The notes: generated from the letters alone by a model not told the origin. Counted from the stretch's first letter, positions 26,161 to 35,992 are shown. The stretch: DNA of 64,000 nt from Aequorivita sp. (GCA_030690315.1 JAUYGY010000024.1:22241-86240); one strand, 5' to 3'. Numbers and translations are program-made.

Positions 26161-27606
26161 TTAATTGCTTTCAGAAAAACCCACCGCTTCACCAATAAGT
26201 GTTGCAGTAGTACAATTAGTTATTTTCACATGAACAAAATCTCCAGGTTTATAAGTTGACTTCGGAAAAACAGCAACATTGTTATGCTCGGTTCTTCCGC
26301 TCCATTCATCTTTATTCTTTTTTGATTCTTTTTCAATCAAAACTGTAACTGTTTTTCCTAAAAACTCCGCAGTGCGAATGGCGCTGTGCTTTTGTTGAAG
26401 ATCAACAATCTCGGTCAATCTTCGGCTTTTTGTTTCTTCGGGCACATCGTCTTCCAGTTTTCGGGCAGCCATAGTGCCAGGTCTTTCGGAATATTTGTAC
26501 ATATAGCCAAAACCATATTTCACATATTCCATCAAACTCATTGTTTCTTGGTGGTCTTCTTCTGTTTCCGTTGGAAAACCAATAATCATATCCTGCGAAA
26601 TGGAACAGCCGGGAATGATTTCCCAAATTCTATCAACCAACTTCATATATTCCTCGCGGGTGTGCTGACGGTTCATTTCCTTTAAAATACGTGTGCTGCC
26701 GCTTTGAACGGGAAGATGAATATGGTTGCAAATATTATAGTGTTTCGCTACAATATGCAATACTTCTTCGTGCATATCCTGCGGATTGCTGGTTGAAAAA
26801 CGAATGCGCATCTTTGGGTGTGCGGTTGCAGCCCTATCAAGCAATTGGGCAAAATCTGTGGCAGTTGCCTGCTGCATTTCCGAAGCATTTTTGAAATCTT
26901 TTTTCAATCCGCCGCCGTACCATAAATAGCTGTCTACATTTTGCCCGAGCAAAGTGATTTCTTTGTAATCTTTTTCAGCCAAATCATCTATTTCGCGCAA
27001 AATACTCTGTGGATCACGGCTGCGTTCGCGGCCTCTTGTAAAAGGCACCACGCAAAATGTGCACATATTGTCGCAACCACGGGTAATGCTTACGTAAGCA
27101 GTAATTCCATTGCCACCCAATCGAACGGGTGAAATATCGCCGTAGGTTTCTTCTTTAGAAAGGATAACGTTTACGGCATCGCGACCTTCCTCAACTTCTT
27201 TTAATAAATTCGGAATATCTTTATAGGCATCCGGCCCAACCACCAAATCGACGATTTTTTCCTCTTCCAGAAATTTTTCCTTTAAACGTTCGGCCATACA
27301 ACCAAGAACGCCCACTTTCATTTTTGGGTTTACGCGTTTAACGGCATTGTATTTTTCAAGACGTTTACGAACGGTTTGTTCTGCTTTATCGCGGATGGAG
27401 CAGGTGTTCACCAAAACCAAATCGGCCTCTTCCAGATTATTTGTTGTGTTGTAACCTTGGTCTGCAAGAATTGAAGCAACAATTTCGCTGTCACTAAAAT
27501 TCATGGCGCAACCGTAACTTTCAATATATAATTTTTTGGAATTGTTCTCGCGAGCTTCCAAAGTTAAAGTGTTTCCCTGTGTATTTTCGTCAATTATCTT
27601 TTCCAT
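26161..27606 (-). CDS. miaB: tRNA-2-methylthio-N6-dimethylallyladenosine synthase MiaB
   Basis: The start is ATG 27606 (MEKIIDENTQ); the longer frame to 27684 would run over the promoter. The protein has 481 residues. The N-terminal UPF0004 domain carries three cluster cysteines (ESYGCAMNF, NTCSIRDKA, VLGCMAERL); the radical SAM core has TRGCDNMCTFCVVPFTRG (CxxxCxxC); a TRAM domain ends the protein. MiaB adds the methylthio group to A37 of tRNAs that read codons starting with U. First gene of the operon with the activator, lptE, the TPR-like gene and secG. Confidence 0.96.
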   Translation of the reverse strand: MEKIIDENTQGNTLTLEARENNSKKLYIESYGCAMNFSDSEIVASILADQGYNTTNNLEEADLVLVNTCSIRDKAEQTVRKRLEKYNAVKRVNPKMKVGVLGCMAERLKEKFLEEEKIVDLVVGPDAYKDIPNLLKEVEEGRDAVNVILSKEETYGDISPVRLGGNGITAYVSITRGCDNMCTFCVVPFTRGRERSRDPQSILREIDDLAEKDYKEITLLGQNVDSYLWYGGGLKKDFKNASEMQQATATDFAQLLDRAATAHPKMRIRFSTSNPQDMHEEVLHIVAKHYNICNHIHLPVQSGSTRILKEMNRQHTREEYMKLVDRIWEIIPGCSISQDMIIGFPTETEEDHQETMSLMEYVKYGFGYMYKYSERPGTMAARKLEDDVPEETKSRRLTEIVDLQQKHSAIRTAEFLGKTVTVLIEKESKKNKDEWSGRTEHNNVAVFPKSTYKPGDFVHVKITNCTTATLIGEAVGFSESN

Positions 27607-27653
27607 AAAAAATGAAGCTTCAATGCAAATTTGTAATTTTTCCGCTGAGGCGG

Positions 27654-27685
27654 CAAAGATACAATTAATTGCTATCGGTGACAAA
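27654..27685 (-). promoter_or_regulatory. Promoter for the miaB operon
   Basis: On the minus strand TTTG (27685-27682), a 20-bp spacer, and TATCTTTG (27661-27654), both exact matches to the Bacteroidota consensus, 47 bp before the miaB ATG. Confidence 0.75.
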
Positions 27686-27723
27686 GTGTCAGATTTTTTT
27701 ATGAAATATTTTGGAGCGGTTTT

Positions 27724-28359
27724 TTACTTTTTCATTGGAACGGAAAGTCTTTGTATTTCTGCCAGCGCTTCCTTTTCATCGCCCCAGCCTTTAATAATTA
27801 CGGGGTCGGAATGGTCATAATTTGAAAACCATGTTTCGATCAATTGAAGCGCATTTGGGTATTTTTTTGAGAATTCAGCAAAATTCGCAGCAGAAACAGT
27901 TCGTAGTTTTTCATCGGCGGGAATGCAAATCACTTTGTAATCAGATTCGCCCGCATCCAAAAGTTTCAGCACGCCAATTGGTTTTGTTTCGAGAATAGTT
28001 CCAGTTTTTAAAGTTTCACAAAGCACTAAAACATCCAGCGGGTCGCCATCGCCACCCGTTGTTGGCTCGGAATAAGTGGAGGCGATAAAGCCGTGATTTC
28101 CGGGATAGGGCAAGTATTCAATAATGCGTTCCTTGCCATCGCGGAGGTCCACCGCAAATTTCTTCGAAGTTTTGTTAAACTCAATTTTTTTGCTGGTTCC
28201 GGCTGGAATTTCTATAATGCAATTCACATTTTTGCCTTCGGAAAAAGTGGGGGTTTTGAAAATTTTCATCGCTGGGCTACAGTTTGATACTAAAGTTAAA
28301 GTGAAAAATAAAATACAACTCCTGAAAAGTAAATTAGTTTTAAGTCTAAATATTTTCAT
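27724..28359 (-). CDS. Family I inorganic pyrophosphatase, probable lipoprotein
   Basis: A 211-residue protein whose last 180 residues are a family I soluble pyrophosphatase: EIPAGTSKKIEFNK, the active-site motif DGDPLDVLVL, and KPIGVLKLLDAGESDYK. The first 27 residues (MKIFRLKTNLLFRSCILFFT then LTLVSNC) look like a signal with a lipobox-like VSNC, although Asn before the Cys is unusual. An internal ATG (28269) could produce a plain cytosolic enzyme. If the long form is real, the enzyme acts outside the cytoplasm. The family is certain; the location is uncertain. Confidence 0.85.
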   Translation of the reverse strand: MKIFRLKTNLLFRSCILFFTLTLVSNCSPAMKIFKTPTFSEGKNVNCIIEIPAGTSKKIEFNKTSKKFAVDLRDGKERIIEYLPYPGNHGFIASTYSEPTTGGDGDPLDVLVLCETLKTGTILETKPIGVLKLLDAGESDYKVICIPADEKLRTVSAANFAEFSKKYPNALQLIETWFSNYDHSDPVIIKGWGDEKEALAEIQRLSVPMKK

Positions 28360-28444
28360 TGTATTTTTTGGTTTACGAAGGCATAAAATACTGCTATTTC
28401 TGTCGATATTTTTGTTAACGGAAGACTAAATTTCTCCCCCAAAA

Positions 28445-28474
28445 ATTGCGTATTCAAAAATTCATATACTTTTG
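28445..28474 (+). promoter_or_regulatory. Promoter for topA
   Basis: ATTG at 28445-28448, an 18-bp spacer, and TACTTTTG at 28467-28474, 20 bp before the topA ATG. Confidence 0.65.
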
Positions 28475-28494
28475 TAGCCATAACAAAAGAGCAT

Positions 28495-31011
28495 ATGGCA
28501 AAGAATTTAGTGATCGTTGAGTCCCCGGCAAAAGCAAAAACCATTGAAAAATTTCTTGGAAAAGATTTCAAGGTTTCCTCCAGTTTTGGGCACATTGCAG
28601 ATCTTCCTTCCAAGGAATTGGGGGTGGATGTTGAAGGGAATTTCACACCTAAATACATAGTGAGCAGCGATAAGAAAAAGTTGGTGGCAGAATTGAAAGC
28701 ACTTTCCAAAAAAGCTGAAATGGTTTGGCTGGCGAGTGATGAGGACCGTGAAGGAGAAGCTATCGCGTGGCATTTGGCAGAAGAGTTAAAGCTGGATAAA
28801 AACAAAACGAAACGGATTGTTTTTCACGAAATTACAAAAACGGCTATTTTAAAAGCCATTGAAAATCCGCGGCAAATTGATTATAATTTGGTGAACGCAC
28901 AGCAAGCCCGACGTGTGTTGGATCGTTTGGTGGGTTACGAACTTTCACCCGTACTTTGGAAAAAAGTGAAAGGCGGTCTTTCCGCAGGCCGCGTGCAATC
29001 TGTTGCAGTGCGACTGATTGTGGAACGTGAGCGCGAAATTGAAGGTTTTACAGCGGTTGGATCCTACAGGATTGATGCTGAATTTACCACAACTGAAGGC
29101 AGCAAATTCAAAGCAAAACTCCCAAAGAATTTTGATACGGAAGAAGAAGCACGCGAGTTTCTTCGGAAGAATTTGGGAGCGAATTATAAAATTTCAGATT
29201 TAACAAAAAAGCCTGCCAGCAAAAGTCCGGCGGCACCTTTTACCACTTCAACATTACAACAGGAAGCCGCACGAAAGTTATATTTTTCAGTGGGAAAAAC
29301 GATGACGATTGCACAACGTTTGTATGAAGCCGGTTTTATAACCTATATGCGTACCGATAGCGTGAATCTTAGTAACGACGCAAAAAACGCAGCGCAAAAG
29401 GAGATAATTTCTTCTTACGGAAAAGAATACAGCAAAATGCGCGATTACAAAGGAAAGAGCAAAGGAGCACAGGAAGCGCATGAGGCCATTCGCCCGACGG
29501 ATATGTCTTTACATAATATTACCGGAGATCACGACCAAGCGCGTTTGTATGATTTAATTTGGAAACGAACGCTGGCCTCGCAAATGAGCGATGCGCAATT
29601 AGAGCGCACAAATGTTAAGATTGACGTACTTTCCAAGGAAAAAGTTTCAGAAAATTTTACTGCAAATGGTGAAATGATAAAATTTGACGGTTTCCTAAAA
29701 GTGTATTTGGAAGGCACCGATTTTGAGGAAGAGGAGCAGGAAGGAATGTTGCCAAATATGAAAAACGGTGAATCGCTTCAAAATAATTATATAACCGCAA
29801 CGGAACGTTTTACGCGCCCTCCGTACCGATACACGGAAGCTTCGTTGGTAAAACAATTGGAAGAACTTGGCATTGGCCGACCTTCAACTTATGCGCCAAC
29901 TATTTCAACAATCATTAGCAGAAATTATGTTGAAAAAGGAACTGTTGAGGGTGTTGAACGCAAATATCTTCAGTTAACGCTTCAAAAGGAAAGCATAAAA
30001 GAGAAAACTTTAGCTGAAACAGTTGGTTCGGATAAAGGGAAATTGGTTCCCACAGATATTGGATTGATCGTAAATGACTTTTTGGTGGAGCATTTCGAAA
30101 ATATTATGGATTATAATTTTACTGCAAAAGTAGAGCAGGATTTTGACGATATTGCCGAAGGAAAAGAGGAGTGGACAAAGATGATGAGGGATTTCTACGG
30201 AAAATTTCATCCACAAGTAGAGCATGTAGAAGAAAATGCAGACAGGGAAAGTGGCGAACGTATTCTTGGCGAAGATCCCCAAACAGGAAAAACCGTGTTG
30301 GTTCGTTTGGGCAAATATGGCCCGATGGCACAAATTGGAGCGCCGGACGATGAAGAAAAAAAATTCGCAAGCCTTCGTCCAGACCAGCAATTGCATTTGG
30401 TTACATTTGAAGAAGTAATGGATCTTTTTAAACTTCCGAAGACTTTGGGCGTTTATGAAAAAGAAGAAGTTGAGGTAAATAACGGCCGTTTTGGTCCTTA
30501 TGTTCGTTTCGGAACAATCTTTATTTCACTTCCTAAAGGAATGGATCCTTTGGATGTGGATATGGCTTTTGCAAAAGAACTTATTGAGGAAAAGAAAAAG
30601 ACCGATGCTCCTATATTTATAGTGGAGGATCTGCCTGTTCAAAAGGGTGTTGGGCGTTTTGGTCCTTTCATAAAATGGAATAATATGTTCATTAACGTGA
30701 ACAAAAAGTATGATTTTGACAATCTTTCAAAAGAAGATGTAAAAGAGCTTATCGAAGATAAAAAGCAAAAGGAAATTGATAAACTTATCAACGAATGGCC
30801 GGAAGAAAAAATCAGAATTGAAAAAGCGCGTTGGGGTCGTTTCAATCTTATAAAAGGAAAGACAAAAGTAGAACTTCCCAAGGGCACCGAAGCCGATAAA
30901 ATAACTTTGGAAGAAGCAAAAGATTTGCTCGAGAAAAAAAGCCCGAAGAAAAAGACCGCTGCCAAAAAGAAAACAACAACCAGTAAAAAAGCTACAGCCA
31001 AGAAAAAATAA
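28495..31011 (+). CDS. topA: DNA topoisomerase I
   Basis: An 838-residue type IA topoisomerase. TOPRIM motifs are IVESPAKAKTIEKFL and DEDREGEAIAWH; the active-site tyrosine is Tyr284 in GFITYMRTDS. The C-terminal third lacks zinc-finger cysteines and instead has four GxFGPxxK-type repeats (RLGKYGPMAQ, NNGRFGPYVR, GVGRFGPFIK, RWGRFNLIKG), then a Lys-rich tail, as is normal for Bacteroidota. It relaxes negative supercoils. The stop codon shares a base with the start of the next gene (TAATG). Confidence 0.97.
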   Translation: MAKNLVIVESPAKAKTIEKFLGKDFKVSSSFGHIADLPSKELGVDVEGNFTPKYIVSSDKKKLVAELKALSKKAEMVWLASDEDREGEAIAWHLAEELKLDKNKTKRIVFHEITKTAILKAIENPRQIDYNLVNAQQARRVLDRLVGYELSPVLWKKVKGGLSAGRVQSVAVRLIVEREREIEGFTAVGSYRIDAEFTTTEGSKFKAKLPKNFDTEEEAREFLRKNLGANYKISDLTKKPASKSPAAPFTTSTLQQEAARKLYFSVGKTMTIAQRLYEAGFITYMRTDSVNLSNDAKNAAQKEIISSYGKEYSKMRDYKGKSKGAQEAHEAIRPTDMSLHNITGDHDQARLYDLIWKRTLASQMSDAQLERTNVKIDVLSKEKVSENFTANGEMIKFDGFLKVYLEGTDFEEEEQEGMLPNMKNGESLQNNYITATERFTRPPYRYTEASLVKQLEELGIGRPSTYAPTISTIISRNYVEKGTVEGVERKYLQLTLQKESIKEKTLAETVGSDKGKLVPTDIGLIVNDFLVEHFENIMDYNFTAKVEQDFDDIAEGKEEWTKMMRDFYGKFHPQVEHVEENADRESGERILGEDPQTGKTVLVRLGKYGPMAQIGAPDDEEKKFASLRPDQQLHLVTFEEVMDLFKLPKTLGVYEKEEVEVNNGRFGPYVRFGTIFISLPKGMDPLDVDMAFAKELIEEKKKTDAPIFIVEDLPVQKGVGRFGPFIKWNNMFINVNKKYDFDNLSKEDVKELIEDKKQKEIDKLINEWPEEKIRIEKARWGRFNLIKGKTKVELPKGTEADKITLEEAKDLLEKKSPKKKTAAKKKTTTSKKATAKKK

Positions 31012-32174
31012 TGATAGAATTTTTATCTCCAGTTTCAAAAAAAGTAATGGCGCATCGGGAAATTTTGCCACCCGGAACGCTTGGGAAACAAATTGAAACC
31101 CATTCTAAAATTGGGGAATTACCAAATTTAAAAGATGTTAAGTTTGCCCTTTTGGGGATTAAAGAAAACCGGGCCGATGTAGATTTCATCGGGGCAGAAA
31201 TATCTTTTGATTCGTACAGAAAAGCTTTATACTCTCTTTATCCAGGCAATTGGAATTACAAAATAATTGACCTTGGCGATATTGAAAAAGGCGAAACTGC
31301 AGAGGATACCCGCTTTGCCGCCAAAGAAGTTATAGCCGCCCTATTGAAAAAAAACATCCTCCCAATTATTCTTGGGGGAAGCCAGGATTTGGCTTATGCA
31401 CAATATCGCGCGAACGATGTTTTGGATAAAATGGTTAATATTGTAAACATAGATAACCGCTTTGATCTTGGGAATGCAGAATTGCCAATGTCCAATAAAT
31501 CCTACGTTGGGAAAATGGTTGTTGCTAAGCCGTACAATCTGTTTAATTATAGCGTCTTGGGGTATCAGTCTTTTTTTAATGCCCCACAGGAAATTGCTTT
31601 GATGGATAAGTTGTTTTTTGATGCATATAGATTGGGTGCCGTTACTGCAGATATTACTATTGTAGAGCCTATAATGCGCGATGCCGATATAGTGACACTG
31701 GATGTTACAGCAATAAAAAGTGCGGAACTAAGTTATAAAAATAATGACAGCCCCAATGGTTTTGATGGCCGCGAAATCTGTGCAATTTCACGTTATGCGG
31801 GGATTAGCAATAAAGTAAAGTCCTTTGGCGTTTATGAATTAAGCAATTCCATCGAAAGCAAAAGTGGGGCAATGTTGGTGGCACAAATACTTTGGTATTT
31901 TATTGAAGGCTTTAATTTTAGGGTAGATGATGATGATTTCAATAACGAAAATCTTTTTACTTCCTATAATGTGCCAGTTGAAGATGAGGTCTTGGAATTC
32001 AAAAAAAGCAATAAAACAGAAAGATGGTGGATTGTTTTGCCATTTATTTCAAATGCTAATAATAAATTATTAAGACAAACGTTATTACCTTGCACTTATG
32101 GCGAATATTTGAGTGCATGTAATCAGGAAATTCCTGAACGGTGGTTGAAAGCCCGCCACAAAAATGAAGTATAA
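31011..32174 (+). CDS. Arginase-fold protein with eroded metal site (formimidoylglutamase-like)
   Basis: A 387-residue ureohydrolase-fold protein of the kind labelled formimidoylglutamase. The three metal motifs align with those of the agmatinase in this window but are altered: GGSQD for GGEH (Gln125 replaces His), DNRFD for DAHAD (Arg150 replaces His) and DVTA for DLDA (Thr233 replaces Asp). At least three of six manganese ligands are gone, so hydrolase activity is doubtful. It is coupled to topA by a TAATG overlap and sits 113 bp before gldK. This suggests a conserved non-enzymatic role, perhaps linked to gliding or secretion; that is inference. Confidence 0.82.
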   Translation: MIEFLSPVSKKVMAHREILPPGTLGKQIETHSKIGELPNLKDVKFALLGIKENRADVDFIGAEISFDSYRKALYSLYPGNWNYKIIDLGDIEKGETAEDTRFAAKEVIAALLKKNILPIILGGSQDLAYAQYRANDVLDKMVNIVNIDNRFDLGNAELPMSNKSYVGKMVVAKPYNLFNYSVLGYQSFFNAPQEIALMDKLFFDAYRLGAVTADITIVEPIMRDADIVTLDVTAIKSAELSYKNNDSPNGFDGREICAISRYAGISNKVKSFGVYELSNSIESKSGAMLVAQILWYFIEGFNFRVDDDDFNNENLFTSYNVPVEDEVLEFKKSNKTERWWIVLPFISNANNKLLRQTLLPCTYGEYLSACNQEIPERWLKARHKNEV

Positions 32175-32221
32175 TCTAACAAGACTAGTAAAAACGAGGA
32201 TTAAGGGTTTTTCAAAAAAAA

Positions 32222-32253
32222 ATTGTTTTTTTGAAATTTTATAGATAGGTTTA
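32222..32253 (+). promoter_or_regulatory. Probable promoter for gldKLMN
   Basis: ATTG at 32222-32225, a 20-bp spacer, and TAGGTTTA at 32246-32253, one mismatch from TAnnTTTG, 34 bp before the gldK ATG. Confidence 0.45.
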
Positions 32254-32287
32254 CGCCCTTGAATCTCGAAATTTAACCTAAATACTT

Positions 32288-33661
32288 ATGAAGAAGTTTA
32301 TTGCATTAACTGCGATTATTGCCTTTTTGTTCAGTTGTAACTCCGGAGACCGGGGAGAACTGGTTGGGGCAAAAGGCAAAAAATGGTATCCACAAAAACC
32401 ATTCGGAATGACGCTTATCTCAGGTGGATCCTTCCTTATGGGTAAAAGTGATGACGATTTTGTTGCTGTAAATGATGCGCCAACTAAGACCGTTACCGTT
32501 CGTTCCTTTTATATGGACGAAACCGAAATAACCAATGCTGAGTATCGCCAATTTGTTAACTGGGTTCGAGATTCCACAGTTAGATTGCGTCTTGCAATTA
32601 TGGCTGACGAAAATGGCGCCACTCCCGGCGATGGTGGAATAGGTGAATTTGCCTTTGTTGATCAAGAGAGTGAGGAAATGACCCCGTATCAACAATATAT
32701 GTATGACAATTATTTCGGCATGGGCGAAGATTACTACGCCGGACGAAAGTTGAACGATAAGGTTGATTTAATTTGGGACACTGCCGAATATCCAGACGAG
32801 TTCTATTCTGAAGTAATGGACACAATGTACATTCCTATTGAAGAAGCATACAACGGGCAGCGTACCATTGATGTTAGTAAATTGAATTTCCAATATACCT
32901 ATATGGATATTCAATCTGCAGCACGAGATAATACAAAAAGAAGAAAAGATTTCATCAAAAAAGAAGAAATAAATATTTATCCTGACACTACCGTGTGGAT
33001 TAAAGATTTCAACTATTCTTATAATGAGCCAATGCACAATGACTATTTTTGGCATGAAGCTTATGGAGATTATCCAGTGGTGGGCGTAAACTGGAAACAG
33101 GCTAAAGCTTTCTGCGCATGGAGAACACTTTACAAAAACTCATACCAAAAATCCAAAAAGAGTAATTTCGTTAATTCCTTCCGTCTTCCAGGTGAAGCAG
33201 AATGGGAATATGCCGCACGTGGCGGTCTAGAATCTGCAACTTATCCTTGGGGTGGTCCTTATGCAAAAAACGACCGTGGTTGCTTTATGGCTAACTTTAA
33301 GCCATTGCGTGGTGATTATGCCGCCGATCAAGCCCTTTATACAGTGGAAGCGGATGCTTATGAGCCAAACGATTATAATTTGTACAACATGTCTGGAAAT
33401 GTTTCAGAATGGGTAGCTTCTTCTTATGATCCTGCTTCCTATGATTACACTTCAACAATGAACCCAAATGTGAACGATGACGAAAATATGCGTAAAGTGG
33501 TTCGTGGAGGTTCTTGGAAAGATGTGGCCTACTTCCTTCAGGTAAGTACCCGTGATTATGAATATGCAGATTCAGCCAGAAGTTATATTGGCTTCAGAAC
33601 TGTACAAGACTATATGGGTACTGATATTACTTTAAACCAAAACTTTGGCGATGCTCGCTAA
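32288..33661 (+). CDS. gldK: Gliding motility / type IX secretion lipoprotein GldK
   Basis: A 457-residue outer-membrane lipoprotein (signal MKKFIALTAIIAFLFSC, Cys17) with a formylglycine-generating-enzyme/sulfatase-modifying-factor fold: GMTLISGGSFLMGKSDDD, MDETEITNAEYRQFV, VVGVNWKQAKAFCAWR, RLPGEAEWEYAARGG, NVSEWVASSYD, VVRGGSWKD. GldK with GldN forms the periplasmic ring of the type IX secretion system. It opens the gldKLMN operon. Confidence 0.96.
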   Translation: MKKFIALTAIIAFLFSCNSGDRGELVGAKGKKWYPQKPFGMTLISGGSFLMGKSDDDFVAVNDAPTKTVTVRSFYMDETEITNAEYRQFVNWVRDSTVRLRLAIMADENGATPGDGGIGEFAFVDQESEEMTPYQQYMYDNYFGMGEDYYAGRKLNDKVDLIWDTAEYPDEFYSEVMDTMYIPIEEAYNGQRTIDVSKLNFQYTYMDIQSAARDNTKRRKDFIKKEEINIYPDTTVWIKDFNYSYNEPMHNDYFWHEAYGDYPVVGVNWKQAKAFCAWRTLYKNSYQKSKKSNFVNSFRLPGEAEWEYAARGGLESATYPWGGPYAKNDRGCFMANFKPLRGDYAADQALYTVEADAYEPNDYNLYNMSGNVSEWVASSYDPASYDYTSTMNPNVNDDENMRKVVRGGSWKDVAYFLQVSTRDYEYADSARSYIGFRTVQDYMGTDITLNQNFGDAR

Positions 33662-33725
33662 TATTCCCTTATTTACTAAACTAAATTAACCTTAACTAAA
33701 CTTTCAACAAAAAAAATTAAGTATT

Positions 33726-34373
33726 ATGGCACAAGCAAAATCTTCAAAAAAACTATTTAACATGGCCTATGGCCTTGGAGCATCCATTGTAATTTTAGGA
33801 GCACTTTTTAAAATCCTTCACTGGGAAATAGGTCCTTTAAATGGAGGGATTCTTTTAGCCGTGGGACTTATTACCGAAGCAATTATTTTTGCTATTTCCG
33901 CTTTTGAACCAGTAGATGACGATTTGGATTGGTCTTTGGTTTATCCAGAATTGGCTGGCGGTATTGGTCAGGACAGAAAGAAAAAAGAACCAGAAGATGC
34001 ACAAGGACTTTTGTCTAAAAAATTAGACGAAATGCTTAAAGATGCACGCATAGATTCAGAATTGATGGACAGTTTAACCACAAGCATCCGTTCTTTTGAA
34101 GGCGCTGCAAAAGGAATGGCTCCAACTGCCGAAGCGATGAACTCCACTAAAAAATACAGTGAAGAAATGGCACTTGCTGCCGCACAAATGGATTCATTGA
34201 ATAGTCTTTACAAAGTACAGATTGAATCAACCAGTCGTCAAACAGTGGCAAATGAGCAGGTTGCTGAAAACGCAGAGCAATTAAAACAACAAATGCAGCA
34301 CTTGGCTACCAACCTTTCATCTTTGAACGGTGTTTACGGAGGTATGCTATCTGCAATGAGCAATAGAAACTAA
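33726..34373 (+). CDS. gldL: Type IX secretion/gliding motor inner-membrane protein GldL
   Basis: A 215-residue protein with two N-terminal transmembrane helices (about 12-33 and 38-60) and a long cytoplasmic helical, partly coiled-coil tail. GldL and GldM form the proton-driven motor. Lys29, His32, Glu51 and Glu61 sit in the membrane segments (GALFKILHWE, TEAIIFAISAFEP) at places that correspond to residues studied in Flavobacterium johnsoniae GldL, the TM2 glutamate being the key proton site. The gene follows gldK by 64 bp. Confidence 0.96.
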   Translation: MAQAKSSKKLFNMAYGLGASIVILGALFKILHWEIGPLNGGILLAVGLITEAIIFAISAFEPVDDDLDWSLVYPELAGGIGQDRKKKEPEDAQGLLSKKLDEMLKDARIDSELMDSLTTSIRSFEGAAKGMAPTAEAMNSTKKYSEEMALAAAQMDSLNSLYKVQIESTSRQTVANEQVAENAEQLKQQMQHLATNLSSLNGVYGGMLSAMSNRN

Positions 34374-34414
34374 GATAGGTTTCACCTAATTATTAATCTT
34401 TAAAGAGAATAAAA

Positions 34415-35992
34415 ATGGCAGGAGGAAAACTATCCCCAAGGCAGAAGATGATTAACCTAATGTATCTGGTTTTCATCGCGATGCTTGCATTAAACATGTC
34501 CAAAGAAGTATTATCGGCTTTTGGATTATTAAACGAAAAAATAACTGATGCTAACGTGTCAACTTCACAGCGAAATACTTCTTTTATGGAAGGTTTGGCT
34601 ATGAAAGCAGCAGATGAGCCCGCACAATACGCAGCTGTTGAAGCTAAAGCAAAAGAAATTGCACAAATTTCAGATGATTTTGATTCCTATATTTCAACCC
34701 TTAAATCTGCTTCTATTGAAAAATTGGAAGATCCTACAGATTATGAGGTAATGGATAAAGCAGACTTTTTTGACCGACGTTTCTTCCAAGGAGATAACTA
34801 TAAGCCAGAAGGCCAGGAGTTTTTAGATAAAATGAACGAATATCGCACCGAAATGGTTACTATTCTTTCTGATACGGCTTTAGCAAAGGTTGCTGGTATC
34901 GAAGATATTAAAAAAGCGATTCAAGCTAATTTTTCTACAGAAGAAGTTACAAATAGAGATGGAAAAAAAGTAGCATGGCTAAATTATAACTACGAAGGAT
35001 TTCCTTTGGTTGCATCCTTAACTAAATTAACACAGATTCAAGCGGATATTAAAACTACAAAAAGTGAAGTTTTACAAAGAATGCTTGCTGGGCAAATGGC
35101 AGATGCATTATCATACGATAAATATTCAACCTTGTTGGAAACCTCAAAATCAGCATATTATTCTGGCGAAATGTTTGACGGTGCTATTGTATTGGGTCGT
35201 ACCGATGAAAGTACTAAACCAAAAAGGGCTGAACTTACATTAGATGGAAGAAAACTTGTTGAAGGAACTGATTATACCTTTGAGGGTGGTAGGATAAAAA
35301 TGAATGTAAATGCTGGTTCTCCCGGTGATCATAAAATTGAAGGAACCTTATTTTATGGTGAAGATGGTGTAGAAACTCCTGTCGCGGTTGATCGGTCATT
35401 CGCTACAATCTCATTGCCAAATTCTGCAGTAATCGCTGCAGATAAAATGAACGTAGTTTATCGTGGAGTGGACAACCCAATGACGGTTTCTATTCCTGGT
35501 ATTCCAGATAATAAAGTAAATGCGTCTGCTGCTGGTCTATCAAAAGTTTCAGGAAGCAAGTATGTTATGCGCCCCGGAGCTGGTAGAACAGTTGTTATTT
35601 CGGCGAATGGAACATTACCTGATGGAAAAGCAGTAGGTTCAAAATCTGAATTCCGTATTAAGGATATTCCACCACCAGTAGGAGCAATCCGTGGTGAAAC
35701 CGGAATCGTGAGGATGGAACGTGGAGGTCTTGAAATCTCTTCGATTTCCGCAGTTTTACAAGATTTTGATTTTGAACTAAATATTAATGTAACCGGTTTT
35801 AGCTTTAAAGTTTCTGGACAACCAACCGTTAAAGTAAACGGAACAAAACTGGATGCCGCTGCTAAAGGTGCCTTAAGAAGAGCACAGCGTGGAGATGCTG
35901 TTCAAATTTTTGATATAAATGCAAATCTTGCCGGAAATTCAGGTTATAAATTGAAAAAGATATCTCCTGTAATTATTGAATTGACAAACTAA
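34415..35992 (+). CDS. gldM: Type IX secretion/gliding motor protein GldM
   Basis: A 525-residue protein anchored by one N-terminal helix (MINLMYLVFIAMLALNM, about residues 11-27) with a large periplasmic part. The helical D1 region (about 40-220) is followed by three beta-rich domains ending near residue 520 (VNVTGFSFKVSGQPTVKVNG split in the fold). Dimers of GldM cross the periplasm inside a GldL pentamer and pass motor force to GldK/GldN. Its place between gldL and gldN is the canonical order. Confidence 0.96.
   Translation: MAGGKLSPRQKMINLMYLVFIAMLALNMSKEVLSAFGLLNEKITDANVSTSQRNTSFMEGLAMKAADEPAQYAAVEAKAKEIAQISDDFDSYISTLKSASIEKLEDPTDYEVMDKADFFDRRFFQGDNYKPEGQEFLDKMNEYRTEMVTILSDTALAKVAGIEDIKKAIQANFSTEEVTNRDGKKVAWLNYNYEGFPLVASLTKLTQIQADIKTTKSEVLQRMLAGQMADALSYDKYSTLLETSKSAYYSGEMFDGAIVLGRTDESTKPKRAELTLDGRKLVEGTDYTFEGGRIKMNVNAGSPGDHKIEGTLFYGEDGVETPVAVDRSFATISLPNSAVIAADKMNVVYRGVDNPMTVSIPGIPDNKVNASAAGLSKVSGSKYVMRPGAGRTVVISANGTLPDGKAVGSKSEFRIKDIPPPVGAIRGETGIVRMERGGLEISSISAVLQDFDFELNINVTGFSFKVSGQPTVKVNGTKLDAAAKGALRRAQRGDAVQIFDINANLAGNSGYKLKKISPVIIELTN

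Noticed and set aside
27607..27684. Longer N-terminus for MiaB
   Set aside because: It overlaps an exact TTTG-N20-TATCTTTG promoter and encodes no MiaB-like sequence.
30010..30396. 128-codon minus-strand frame inside topA
   Set aside because: Phe- and Cys-rich shadow of a conserved coding sequence with no recognisable domain.
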